Assembly: GCA_027563935.2 (NCBI GenBank)
Contig: CM050448.1
Span: forward strand, 65,357,843 to 65,421,842
DNA length: 64,000 nt
Direction of reading: 5' to 3'
DNA from: Costus lasius
Taxonomy: Eukaryota > Streptophyta > Magnoliopsida > Zingiberales > Costaceae
This document shows positions 9,408 to 18,869 of this stretch, one piece after another. The notes beneath the pieces were generated by a model. It did no database searches. It worked only from the letters and a program-made list of their open reading frames with translations, and had not been told where the DNA came from. The first letter of the stretch is position 1; each line of letters begins with the position of its first letter. The translations under genes were made by a program, and so were the position numbers.

Positions 9408-11337
9408 TGATGTAGGACATAAGCGTGCGACAATGATACTAATTTAAAATTCAATTATTATTTTTTTATTTTATTTTTAGAGAAACCAAAATTCAGAAAT
9501 CAGTCAGAATTCAGTGCTACTGAAGAATATCATTTATAAAAAGTAACTATGCCTTGGAGAAAAATCCATATCTCAGAAATTTGAACCTATTATACTAAGA
9601 TATAGAATAAAAGTAGTTCTTTTGAATCTTGTAAGAATTATAGCATGAAGAACTGTTAGGCAAGTAGGAAGTTTGCATCAATATGACTAGTCAGATTAGA
9701 GAAATAAAAGAACTGCAGATATGTTTCATTCTTCAAAAGTTCCTATCTCTCCTGGGTTGATCTGGTGATTCTTCAATGGAACCAAGTTATCTAATATGTA
9801 GAGTGAAACCTGTTCTTCATGATCGTATCAGAGATCAGGGGTTCTATCAAGTCCAAGCATGCTTAATACCTGCACAAAGAAGTCTAGTCAGATTACTGGA
9901 TGAAACATGTGCATAAATGTATTAGTTTACAAAAGTTGATAGGTGGTGCAGGATGATCTGCTGATTCTGGGTTCGACCAAACTAATCCAAATGATAGGAG
10001 AGGGAATGGTCTTTCTATTAGCGCCAAAGATAACGGGTGGAGACTTGCCCCAGCACAATCAAATCCTGTGTGAAGAACGCTAATCAAGTTAAAACAGAAG
10101 GCAACAAGACAGCGGGGAGATACTGAAATAGTGGACGTGCGCGAGTGCAGCTGGGGCATCGACGTTCGTGGTCGCCGTTCGTCGGGTGTTGGACGAATGC
10201 CAAACCTGCTACGTCTGGAGGTCCAGACGATGGTGGCGGAGATGTGGCCGGAGTTAGCGGGTGGATAGAGGCTGATCGGAGGAGAATCACGCGGACGAGC
10301 CGTGCTGGGGCGGAAGCTGGGCAAAAACAAGGGACGTCGCACTGGAGCAAGGTTCATCGCCAGACGGCTGGTGGTGCACGGACGCCGAAACTGCTAAGAC
10401 TGGGAGTCCACTGGATGGTGGCGGATCTGAGGCCGAAGTTTGGTGGTCGATGGTGGCTGGTCGGAGGCGAACGACGCTGAAGGGTGGGAGTAGGGCGGAA
10501 TTAGGGTGAGAACAGGGGATCGAAAGGAAGTTTCGATTCAGGTGATCGGCGTGGCGGATGGGCGGATGCCGGCGGCGGAAGGTTCATATGAGGGAAGGAA
10601 AGGGCTGGCTGAAGTTTTGTGGAGATCCGGCCAGTAGATTGACGGCAGCGAGGTTGCGAAGTTTCGAAAATATTGAAACTGTGGCGACAGGGTGGCTGAT
10701 CTTGGGAGGAAGAAGAGAATTGAGGAGAGGAGAATAGAGGAGGAAGGGGCTCGGCCCTAGAAGGAGAAGAAGGAGGAGGATGAGGACATCCGATAGAAGA
10801 GGAATTACACTAGAAAACTATTCCATAAACTCAACTTTCATCAAATCTGTCTGTTACAATGATTCTTGCGAGAGGAGATATATATAGCTGAAACTTGGAG
10901 ATATGTTGGCGAGAGATGTTGCTGGCGAGAGACGTTGCAGCTTCCATGTGGGCTGAGCGAAGGAGACGTTGATGTTTCCTTTGTTGGCTGGATGTGAACG
11001 TTGCAAGGTTTCCTTGTGCGCTTCGTGAGATCTCCAGTCAGCTGGCTAACCAAAATCGCAAGGTGACGTTGAGGTTGCCTTATCCTCATATGAGCCTTAG
11101 CTTGATGAGAGCCCTTGATTGGCTTGATTTGAAGCGATTGGTCTGATTTGCAACATCTTCTTATTTGACAAGTGAGCTTGAATCTAGTTGAGTATCACTT
11201 GAGGTAGTTCTTTTCTAATTATTGTGCTAGCTTTTGTCATTGTGCTTGCTAGCTTATTTGTGAGACTCCAAGCCTTCGCCTATGGTAACTTTATGCTCCA
11301 CTTGTATCATCGTGGCTTGTGCTTCCTGCCTCCATCA
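9408..11337 (-). mobile_element. Solo LTR (family F) in Ath-NA1, TSD TTAAT
   Basis: The minus strand runs from TGATGGAGGCAGGAAGC at 11337 to CTACATCA at 9408. Identical TTAAT copies flank it at 9403-9407 and 11338-11342. It is 1930 bp and shares many blocks with the solo LTR at 47804-49433, for example the GGGCTCGGCCCTAGAAGG region near 10750. The open frames at 9893-10480 are overlapping frames in GC-rich LTR sequence and have no recognisable domain. The TGATG...CATCA ends resemble the Gypsy LTRs at 44627 and 59898. Confidence 0.9.
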
Positions 11338-11342
11338 TTAAT

Positions 11343-11806
11343 CAAATAAAATTTCACAACTTGTATAATAAGTAGAATTTCAATCTCAAGACTTCACCTA
11401 GTTTTAGTTCAAAACTATCATACTTTTGTTTATAGGAATAAGATTTCCAAGATCTTTTTCAACTCAGAATTTTTTTTAGTTCCCCCCTTTTATGTATCGT
11501 CCACATTCTCTAATTCGATTACCATCTTTTTTTTCTGGTGACGAAATTAGAGTACACTGATCACATAACCAATGTAATGGAACTCATATCTCAAAAGTAG
11601 GAAGAATCTTCAATGAGATAGAGGAGTTAATGTGAAACGATTTCTCACCATGGTATGTACCTACATAGATACATGTTTTTTCTTTTTTGGACTTCAACTC
11701 TTAACTTAGATACCACCACAAATCAACGCGGTGTCAAGATGAGGAGTCATTCTCTTGAATTTTTTTTCTCTCATCCTTTTTTATTTTGACTTCAACCCAT
11801 GTCTTT
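11343..11806 (-). other. Ath-NA1 3' noncoding region, left of Ath-1
   Basis: This matches in reverse the 3' noncoding region of Ath-1 at about 19590-19870, including the block around TCTGGTGACGAAATTAGAG near 11537 and the TATGTACCTACATAGATACAT inverted repeat near 11654. It is noncoding and is part of Ath-NA1, interrupted by Ath-1 at 11806. Confidence 0.75.
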
Positions 11807-12061
11807 TGATGAAACCAAAATATATAGTACATTTTGTATCATTTTCGATATCTTTTCATGCTAAATTGAATATCTTTTACTTGTTTTCATGATAAATTCA
11901 TTAAATATTGCAAAGTCTACTTCTATTTTGGTTTTTCATAGTTTTCATGTAAAAAGACACTATTTTAGGCGTTTTTAAGCAAAATCAAATACATAGAAGG
12001 ATTACCATCATCAAGAGGAGATCGCCCAAGAAATTTCACACAAAACGGAGCAAGTCAGCAA

Positions 12062-12425
12062 ATTACGGCAGTGCCGTAATCCATTTTACAGTACCGTAAT
12101 TCCAGATAGTACCGTAAAATCCGAGCCCTGCCATATTTTGAGAAATTTGAGAACAGAAAGATTTTTGGATTTTACGGCACCTGCCGTAAGCAATATTACG
12201 GTACCGTATTTCGGAGAGATTCAAAATAGAAACTTCACCCGATTTTACGGCACTACCGTAAGAAACTACACGGGCCGTAATTTCCAGACGTTCGCGAACA
12301 GAGAGTTCAGTCGATTTTACAGCACTACCGTAAACCAGATTACGGTGCAGTAATTACCCGACAACATCGGAACAGAAGACTCGAGCGATTTTACGGCAGT
12401 GCCGTAAATAATTCCACTGCCGTAA
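12062..12425. repeat. TTACGG/CCGTAA palindrome array, Ath-1 5' LTR
   Basis: About ten palindromic units occur in 360 bases. The clearest is ATTACGGCA-G-TGCCGTAAT at 12062-12080. Others centre near 12092, 12180, 12202, 12252, 12316, 12342 and 12402. Centres vary (GCAGTGC, GTAC, GCACTAC, GGCC), but the TTACGG and CCGTAA arms persist. Confidence 0.85.
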
Positions 12426-12795
12426 TTCCTATTCTGAACGCGACGCCTAGGTCAACTTCAACGCTCGATTTTTGCGGAGAGGATTGCGGGCGATCCAGAA
12501 CACTAAATTTGATACTGTAAGAAGCAAAAGGGGAGCTTTTCATGAGAGGATTAGGGAGAGACCAAAAGCCCCAAATTTTGTGTACTATTGAGGGAGAAAT
12601 CACGATCCACGTCGCCGCCTAGGGTTTCGCTGCCGCGCTCGATCCAGACGTCCTCCGGCCGTAATATTCATACTGAAGCTTCGTCTGAAGGAGGAGACAA
12701 TGTGTCAAAAGTTTTAGACCGAAAGGAGATCGATTGGAAGAGAAATTGAAGAAAAAGGAGTCGCCGGCACTGTTCATCGCGGTTCTTGCAAAATT

Positions 12796-12821
12796 ACGGC
12801 TGTGAAATACTTCACAGCCGT
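12796..12821 (+). other. Perfect 11-bp hairpin in Ath-1 5' LTR
   Basis: Arm ACGGCTGTGAA (12796-12806) and arm TTCACAGCCGT (12811-12821) surround an ATAC loop. The same hairpin is intact in the 3' LTR at 21072-21097. A weaker version with ATTACAGCCGT sits in the Ath-NA2 LTR near 55425-55452. Confidence 0.85.
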
Positions 12822-13230
12822 GCTATATTTTCTAAACTACTATTTTACTTCGATTTTCGATCCTCTGAAACCTTGATCTATTGTAATTCCCTCATGATGA
12901 TAGCTTAAAGTACTTTTGGGACATGGGGGAGTAATTCACTTGATTTCCAATGACTAGATGACTATTTTTACTATTTCGTTGAGTTTAATATTACCATGAT
13001 GATTTTGCTCATGTGATAATTGTACTTAGACTCTCTATAAGTTCATGTTACTAATTATGTTCTTAGAATTTTCGCTTGAGACTGAAAGGTAATTGCTTGA
13101 GAATTTGGAACCCTAGAATTGCATGTTAGGATCCCTTCCTTAGGTTAGATCTAATTTGATCTGTTCTAGTAGATTAATTTCCATAATTATAACATGAACC
13201 TATAGATCGAGTCTATTTGTCAAACGTGGA

Positions 13231-13469
13231 GATCTTGTGCGAAAGCAAGGATCGAAACGTTGGAGATCCATGAGTAAAACTAGTGTTGAGACTCGGATGC
13301 ACGAAAGTGATCCTTGAATCTCCACTAGAGATTCTCAGCATTGAATTCGGATGCACGAAAGTGATCCTTGAATTCATTATTTGATGATTTACTTATCTTC
13401 AGCATTGGGAAGAATCTTGCGCGAAAGCGAGGATAAATCCCTGTGCGGTTGTTTGCACGAAAGTGAAAC
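13231..13469 (+). other. Array of five covarying GNRA hairpins, Ath-1 5' LTR
   Basis: Hairpins lie at 13231-13253, 13295-13313, 13349-13367, 13414-13434 and 13451-13469. All have a GAAA loop and one unpaired G on the 5' side. Inner stems are TGC/GCA, CAC/GTG, CAC/GTG, CGC/GCG and CAC/GTG. Outer stems are GATCTT/AGGATC, GGAT/ATCC, GGAT/ATCC, ATCTT/AGGAT and GTTT/AAAC. Stem bases change in pairs while the loop and bulge stay. This is seen in sequence; an RNA role in packaging or dimerisation is inferred. Confidence 0.75.
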
Positions 13470-13750
13470 ATCCCTTTTATTTAGTAAATTACATCTTCAT
13501 CATGATAGATTTAAACTGACGAAATCCTTATTCATATCTAGCTCATAAAAGTTAAAGTGAACGAAACCCTAGTCCCAGCTTTTCTCTCTGATAATTCCGT
13601 TTTTAGCTTTCAATTTCTATTCTCACTACTTCGATTAGCCTAGATAGTAAGCAATCAGCTATTTAGTATTCGACAACGTAGGTCCTTGTGGATTCGATAC
13701 TTTCTTTATTACTTCGAGTATCCGTGCACTTGCGGATCACGACAAGTTTT

Positions 13751-13768
13751 TGGCGCCGTTGCCGGGGA
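13751..13768 (+). promoter_or_regulatory. Primer binding site (tRNA-Asp), Ath-1
   Basis: TGGCGCCGTTGCCGGGGA is complementary to the 3' end of plant tRNA-Asp, the usual primer of Athila elements. It lies six bases after the LTR end. Confidence 0.9.
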
Positions 13769-13906
13769 CCTTAGATTTTATCGATATTAGAGACGTTGAG
13801 ATTATTGCTAGACAAAGTTTCATTTATGTTTTATCTTTTTATTCTTTTCTGTTTACTTACATCATTTGATCAGTTTGCTCAAGTGTGCTTAGGAAATTCA
13901 TTTCTA

Positions 13907-14700
13907 ATGGCTGATCAAAGATCACTGAGGGACTATGCAGCCCCTAATCCTCAAAGGATACAATTTAGCGTTGCTAGACCTGCAATTGAGGCCTCCAACT
14001 TTGAAATTAACCTTGCCTTCTTGTCTATGATCCACTAGGACCAGTTTGGAGGATCATCAATCGAAGATCCTTATTCACATTTATATATCTTTCTTGAATA
14101 TTGTGATACCATAAAAATTCATGGAGTTTCTGATGATGCATTAAAACTGATATTGTTCCCTTTTTCTCCCAGGGGTCAAGCACGATCTTGGTTCCATTCT
14201 CGTCGACCCAATACCTTCACAACATGGGAACAATTATCAAAAGCTTTTCTGATGAAATATTTTCCACCGAGCAAGACTATCCAATTGAGGAATGAAATCA
14301 CAAACTTTCGAAAGAAGAGCGGAAAATCACTCAGAGAGGCATGGGAGAGATTTAATGATCTGCAACGGAAGTGTCCTAACCATGGCTTCGAAAATGAGTT
14401 TCTAATTTAGACATTTTATTATGGCTTAGTTTATAATATCCATCTAATTATTGATGCTGCCGCAGGGGGATCCTTGATGAGTAGAACATTTGACGATGCT
14501 TTCAAGTTGCTTGAGGAGATGTCCTTGAATCATAGCCAATGGGCTCCAGATGAAGGAATGTTATGTTGTCATCAACATGGTAAGGATGAGAATGAGGATC
14601 AGCAACCCTTGACTGAAGAGGTTAGTGAACCCATGCTAGAGAAACTTTCAGCTAGCCAAATTCAATCATTGCAAATTCAAAACACAAAAAAATTTGAGGA
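13907..14700 (+). pseudogene. Ath-1 gag (two internal stops, no CCHC knuckle)
   Basis: The start is ATG 13907 (MADQRSLRDYAAPNPQ), which matches the gag start of Ath-NA1. Athila Gag motifs follow: NTFTTWEQLSKAFLMKYFPP, REAWERFNDLQRKCPNHG, then DAAAGGSLMSRTFDDAFKLL near 14455-14510. TAG codons at 14036-14038 and 14408-14410 stand where related copies have Gln. After about 14620 the sequence jumps to a heptad-like stretch (ISHLASQLESLVA). About 110 residues present in Ath-NA1, including the zinc knuckle, are missing. The frame continues into protease. Confidence 0.85.
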
Positions 14701-16150
14701 TCTTGAAGAAACTATTAGTCACCTTGCTTCTCAATTAGAATCTTTAGTGGCGTACAATATAGTTTTAGAAGAACAAATATCTAGATTAAGCTCTGGGGAA
14801 AATTGCAATGCCATTTTCACTAGAAGTGGGAGACAATTAGGAGAACTTAAGGAGAAAGAGTCTATTAATGATCATTATGAGGAATTAGAATTAGAAAAAT
14901 CTTCTGAACATAAACAAACACTATCTAGTTTAACACCTCAAAAGGGAAGTAAACAAAAAGGGGATGTGCCATGTAAAGAAGATGATTCTAAGTCTAATCT
15001 ACCTCCACCCTATAGACCACTAGTACCTTTTCCTCAAAGGATAGTGAAAGAAAAGTTAGATAAGCAATTTGGAAAATTTCTTGATGTTTTGAAAAAGCTT
15101 TACATTAACATACAATTTACTGAAGCTTTATCTCAAATGCCCATATATGCTAAATTTTTGAAAGAAATCCTGTCTAACAAAAGAAAGATAGAGAACTATG
15201 GTACCGTGGCTTTAACCGAGGAATGTAGTGCTGTTATTCAAAATAGGTTACCACCAAAATTTAATGATCCAGGTAGTTTTTCTATCCCATGTTTTCTTAG
15301 TAGTATGGCTTTCGACCGAGCCTTATGTGATCTAGGGGCTAGTGTAAGTCTTATGCCTTTGTTTGTGTGCAGGAAATTGGACATGGGAGCTCCTAAGCCG
15401 ACTGCAATTTCTTTGCAGCTCGCTGATCGATCGGTAAAATATCCAGTGGGTATTCCAGAGGATGTTCCTATACAAGTTGGTAAATACTTCATACCTGCTG
15501 GTTTTGTGGTACTTGAAATGGAAGAGGATGCTAAGATTCCTATTATTTTGGGTAGGCCGTTCTTAGCCACTGCTGGAGCCCTTATTGATGTACGGAACGG
15601 TAGACTGGCTTTAAGAATTGGCAATGATAAGATTGAGTTCGATTTGAATAATTCGTTGAAAAGGCCTGCATATGCTAGTTCTTGTTGCACTATTCATGCC
15701 ATTGATGACACAGTTTATGATGTTAGTTGTTTGTTTGATGATTCTTCTGCTGATGTTCCTTTTTCTGATTCTTTTTCTAATACCTCAAAAAATTCTTGTG
15801 AAAAAATTGATAATTCTAGCTTTGAGAATGATTTTGATGAACTCGATGATGAAAAACATGATATTTTAGATTGTTCTACATTTGATAATGAAAGTGAAAA
15901 GATCCCTAAAGTTGAGTTGAAAGTTTTACCTGATAATCTTAGTTATGAATTTCTTGGTCCTAACTCCACCTACCTTGTGATTGTGGATGCTAAATTAGAT
16001 GCCAGGGAAACTTATCTACTCTTGAAGGAGCTAAGAATTCATAGAAAGGTAATTGGGTATTCCATTGATGACTTAAAAAGGATTAATCCTTCTTTTTGTA
16101 TGCACAGGATTCACATGGAGGATGAGCACAAACCGCATGTAGATTTTTAG
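14701..16150 (+). CDS. Ath-1 gag C-terminus and aspartic protease
   Basis: This is the second part of the open frame 14474-16150. It contains CNAIFTRSGRQL, the PPPYRPLVPFPQR region, and the retropepsin-like active site [12 protein letters not shown] (Asp at 15329-15331). The flap and strand region FIPAGFVVLEMEED and ILGRPFLATAGALIDV follows. The protease cuts the Gag-Pol precursor. It ends at TAG 16148-16150; the next codons continue the same frame into RT, so the stop probably replaces Gln. An acidic stretch (15700-15900) separates protease from RT. Confidence 0.85.
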
Positions 16151-17041
16151 AGAAGGCTCAACCCGTCTATGAAGGAAGTGGTGAAGAAGGAAGTACTAAA
16201 ATTGCTAGATGCAGGTATTATCTACCCTATCTTAGATTGTAAGTGGGTGAGTCCTGTACATTGTGTCCCAAAGAAGGGAGGTGTCACTGTAATGAAAAAT
16301 AAAGATAATGAATTGATACCTATTAGAAATGTCACTAGTTGGCGTATGTGTATCGATTATACAAAATTAAATGTTGCCACTAGGAAAGATCATTTTCCCT
16401 TACCTTTCATTGATCAAATGGTGGAGAGACTTGCCAAACACTCTCACTTTTGTTTTCTTGATGGGTATTCCAGATTTTTTCAGATTCCTATTCATCCTGA
16501 TGATCAGGACAAAACCACTTTTACATGTCCTTATGGTACTTTTGCTTATAGAAGAATGCCCTTTGGTTTATGCTATGCACCTGCCACTTTTCAAAGATGT
16601 ATGATGGCAATTTTTTCTGAATTTATTGAAGACTTCATGGATGTTTTTATGGATGATTTCTCTGTCTATGGTTTCTCTTTTGATGACTGCTTAGTTAATC
16701 TCTTTAGAGTTTTACAGAGACGCGAAGAGACTAATCTTGTCTTGAATTGGGAAAAATATCACTTTATGGTTAGACAGGGGATAGTTTTGGGCCATCTTGT
16801 TTCAGAGAGGGGGATTGAAGTGGACAAGGCCAAAATAGAAGTGATTGAGAATTTAGCACCACCCACCACTGTCAAGGAGATCAGGAGCTTTTTGGGACAT
16901 GTAGGGTTTTACAGGAGATTCATCAGAGACTTCTCTAAACTTGCTAAACCTTTAACTGATTTACTCTGTAAAGACACCAAATTCAGCTTTGATGAGAAAT
17001 GCCTGTTTGCTTTTCAAGAGTTAAAGAAAGCTTTGGTTTGA
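16151..17041 (+). CDS. Ath-1 reverse transcriptase
   Basis: The frame is open from 16151, with the first Met at 16169, to TGA 17039-17041. Motifs are [77 protein letters not shown], then the catalytic FMDDFSVYG (FMDD, as in Athila), and the thumb EIRSFLGHVGFYRRF. It copies the element RNA into DNA. The TGA lies between the RT connection and RNase H. All catalytic Asp residues are present. Confidence 0.92.
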   Translation, partial: RRLNPSMKEVVKKEVLKLLDAGIIYPILDCKWVSPVHCVPKKGGVTVMKNKDNELIPIRNVTSWRMCIDYTKLNVATRKDHFPLPFIDQMVERLAKHSHFCFLDGYSRFFQIPIHPDDQDKTTFTCPYGTFAYRRMPFGLCYAPATFQRCMMAIFSEFIEDFMDVFMDDFSVYGFSFDDCLVNLFRVLQRREETNLVLNWEKYHFMVRQGIVLGHLVSERGIEVDKAKIEVIENLAPPTTVKEIRSFLGHVGFYRRFIRDFSKLAKPLTDLLCKDTKFSFDEKCLFAFQELKKALV

Positions 17042-17524
17042 GCACCCATCATCCAGCCCCCAGATTGGGACTTGCCCTTTGAACTCATGTGTGACGCCAG
17101 TGATTATGCAGTGGGAGCAATGCTGGGACAGAGAAAAGATAAGAAACCTCATGTTATTGACTATGCCAGCAAGACTTTGGATGAGACACAGAAAAATTAC
17201 ACCACCACTGAGAAAGAACTATTGGCCATAGTATTTGCTTTTGATAAATTTAGGTCATACTTAATTAACTCCAAAGTGGTAGTGTACACTGACCATGCAG
17301 CTGTGAAATACTTAATGCAGAAAACAGACAGCAAACCACGATTACTCAGATGGATTTTACTTCTGCAAGAATTTGATTTGGAGATTAAAGACAAAAAGGG
17401 ATCAGAAAACCTTGTTGCAGATCATCTCTCAAGAATAAGGGTAGACACTGAAAAGAATAATGAGATCAATGATTCCTTCCCTGAAGAATGGCTTTTAACC
17501 ATTGAACAGATCAGAGCTCCCTAG
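17042..17524 (+). CDS. Ath-1 RNase H
   Basis: Gypsy-type RNase H in the same frame as RT. It has [15 protein letters not shown] (first Asp), the [12 protein letters not shown]lu, [12 protein letters not shown] (Asp), and the terminal VADHLSRI Asp. It removes the RNA strand during cDNA synthesis. It ends at TAG 17522-17524, where the Athila consensus has Trp before YADIVNYL. Confidence 0.9.
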   Translation, partial: APIIQPPDWDLPFELMCDASDYAVGAMLGQRKDKKPHVIDYASKTLDETQKNYTTTEKELLAIVFAFDKFRSYLINSKVVVYTDHAAVKYLMQKTDSKPRLLRWILLLQEFDLEIKDKKGSENLVADHLSRIRVDTEKNNEINDSFPEEWLLTIEQIRAP

Positions 17525-18831
17525 TATGCTGACATAGTAAATTACCTTGTTGCTAACGTTTTTCCTCCTGATTTGAACTACCAAAAAAGGAAGAAGTTCT
17601 TAGCTGAGGTAAAACACTATTTTTGGGACGAGCCTTATGTGTTTAGAAGATGTACAGACGGTATTTTTAGAAGATGTGTACCTGAAGAAGAAGTCACAGA
17701 TATTTTGTGCCAATGTCATGGATCCCCTTATGGTGGTCATGCCGGTACTGAAAAGACTGCTTATAAAGTGTTACAATCTGGATTTTATTGCCCTACCATT
17801 TTCAAAGATGTTAGAAACTTTGTGTTATCTTGTGATAGATGTCAAAGAACGGGGAACATTAGTAGAAAACATGAGATGCCACTGTCCAACATTCTTGAAG
17901 TTGAAATATTTGATGTTTGGGGGATAGACTTTATAGGACCTTTCCCATCTTTAGGAGGTAACAAGTACATTCTGGTAGCAGTTGACTATGTTTCAAAATG
18001 GGTTGAAGCTCTTGCTTCACCAACCAATGATTCAACAATTGTTGCTAAATTTTTCAAAAAGATCATATTTCCACGGTATGGGACCCCGCGAGTAGTAATC
18101 AGTGATGGAGGATCACATTTCATAGAATACAAATTTTCAGCCTTACTCAGAAAATATGGAGTGAATCATAGAGTGGCAACACCTTACCATCCTCAAACAA
18201 GTGGACAAGTGGAAATATCAAACAGAGAAATCAAGGGAATTTTAGAAAAGACCGTATCAAGCACTAGGAAAGATTGGGCGTTCAAACTTGATGATGCCTT
18301 GTGGGCATACCGGACTGCTTTCAAAACACCAATAGGTATGTCTCTGTTTCAATTGATTTATGGAAAATCATGTCACCTACCTGTGGAACTTGAACACAAA
18401 GCATACTGGCAATCAAGATGCTGAATTTCGATTTAAAGAGTGCGGGGGAAAAACGAAAATTACAATTGAATGAGCTAGATGAGATTAGTCTCTCTGCATA
18501 TGAGAATGCAAAAATTTACAAGGAAAGGACAAAAAGATGGCACAATCAACATATTTTCAGGAGAGATTTCCAACCAGGTGACTTTGTTCTTTTATTCAAT
18601 TCTAGATTGAGACTTTTTCCTGGAAAACTTAAGTCTCGATGGTCTGGTCCTTTTCAGGTAAAGAAAGCTTATCCTTACGGAGCCGTCGATGTATGGAGTG
18701 AAGAAACAGGAGAATTCAATGTTAATGGTCAGAGACTTAAGCACTATTATCAAGAAGAGCTAATTGAAGAAAAAGAGAGTTTTTATTTAGATGAAACACG
18801 ATCAGGTCTGAGTGTTAAAGGGTCAAGCTAA
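17525..18831 (+). pseudogene. Ath-1 integrase (one frameshift)
   Basis: Integrase inserts the cDNA. The zinc-binding HHCC region is [17 protein letters not shown] to FVLSCDRCQ. The core shows Asp in [11 protein letters not shown], Asp in [10 protein letters not shown], and Glu in [13 protein letters not shown]. The reading frame shifts by one base at about 18415. The C-terminus then continues in the ORF 18418-18831 with [46 protein letters not shown], and ends GLSVKGSS. No chromodomain is seen. Confidence 0.9.
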
Positions 18832-18851
18832 AGACTTTTAAATTAGCGCTT

Positions 18852-18869
18852 CTTGGGAGGCAACCCAAG
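18852..18869 (+). other. Conserved hairpin after Ath-1 pol
   Basis: CTTGGG-AGGCAA-CCCAAG lies 20 bases after the pol stop codon. The same hairpin, with the same flanking TTTAAATTAG, follows the last coding part of Ath-NA1 (25386-25403) and Ath-NA2 (50694-50710). A role in translation, 3' end formation or packaging is unknown. Confidence 0.7.

Larger units (their letters stand above)
11807..13744 (+). mobile_element. Ath-1 5' LTR
   Basis: It starts TGATGAAACCAAAAT and ends GCGGATCACGACA just before the PBS. The 5' half carries the palindrome array (12062-12425). A perfect 11-bp hairpin lies at 12796-12821. The 3' half carries five GNRA hairpins (13231-13469) and a terminal ATCCG/CGGAT hairpin (13720-13737). 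Transcription presumably starts between the array and the GNRA hairpins, which would put those hairpins in the genomic RNA leader. Confidence 0.95.

Noticed and set aside
9893..10480. Overlapping ORFs on both strands as genes
   Set aside because: GC-rich solo LTR sequence with a TSD; no domain. The family F copy at 47804-49433 does not keep the same frames.
13751..13768. A tRNA-Asp gene fragment
   Set aside because: Only the 18-base PBS is present, next to an LTR; no tRNA body.
15238..15690. 150-codon minus-strand ORF
   Set aside because: Antisense to the Ath-1 protease region, which has recognisable motifs.
18852..18869. Bacterial-type terminator
   Set aside because: Hairpin without a U-tract, in a eukaryotic retroelement.
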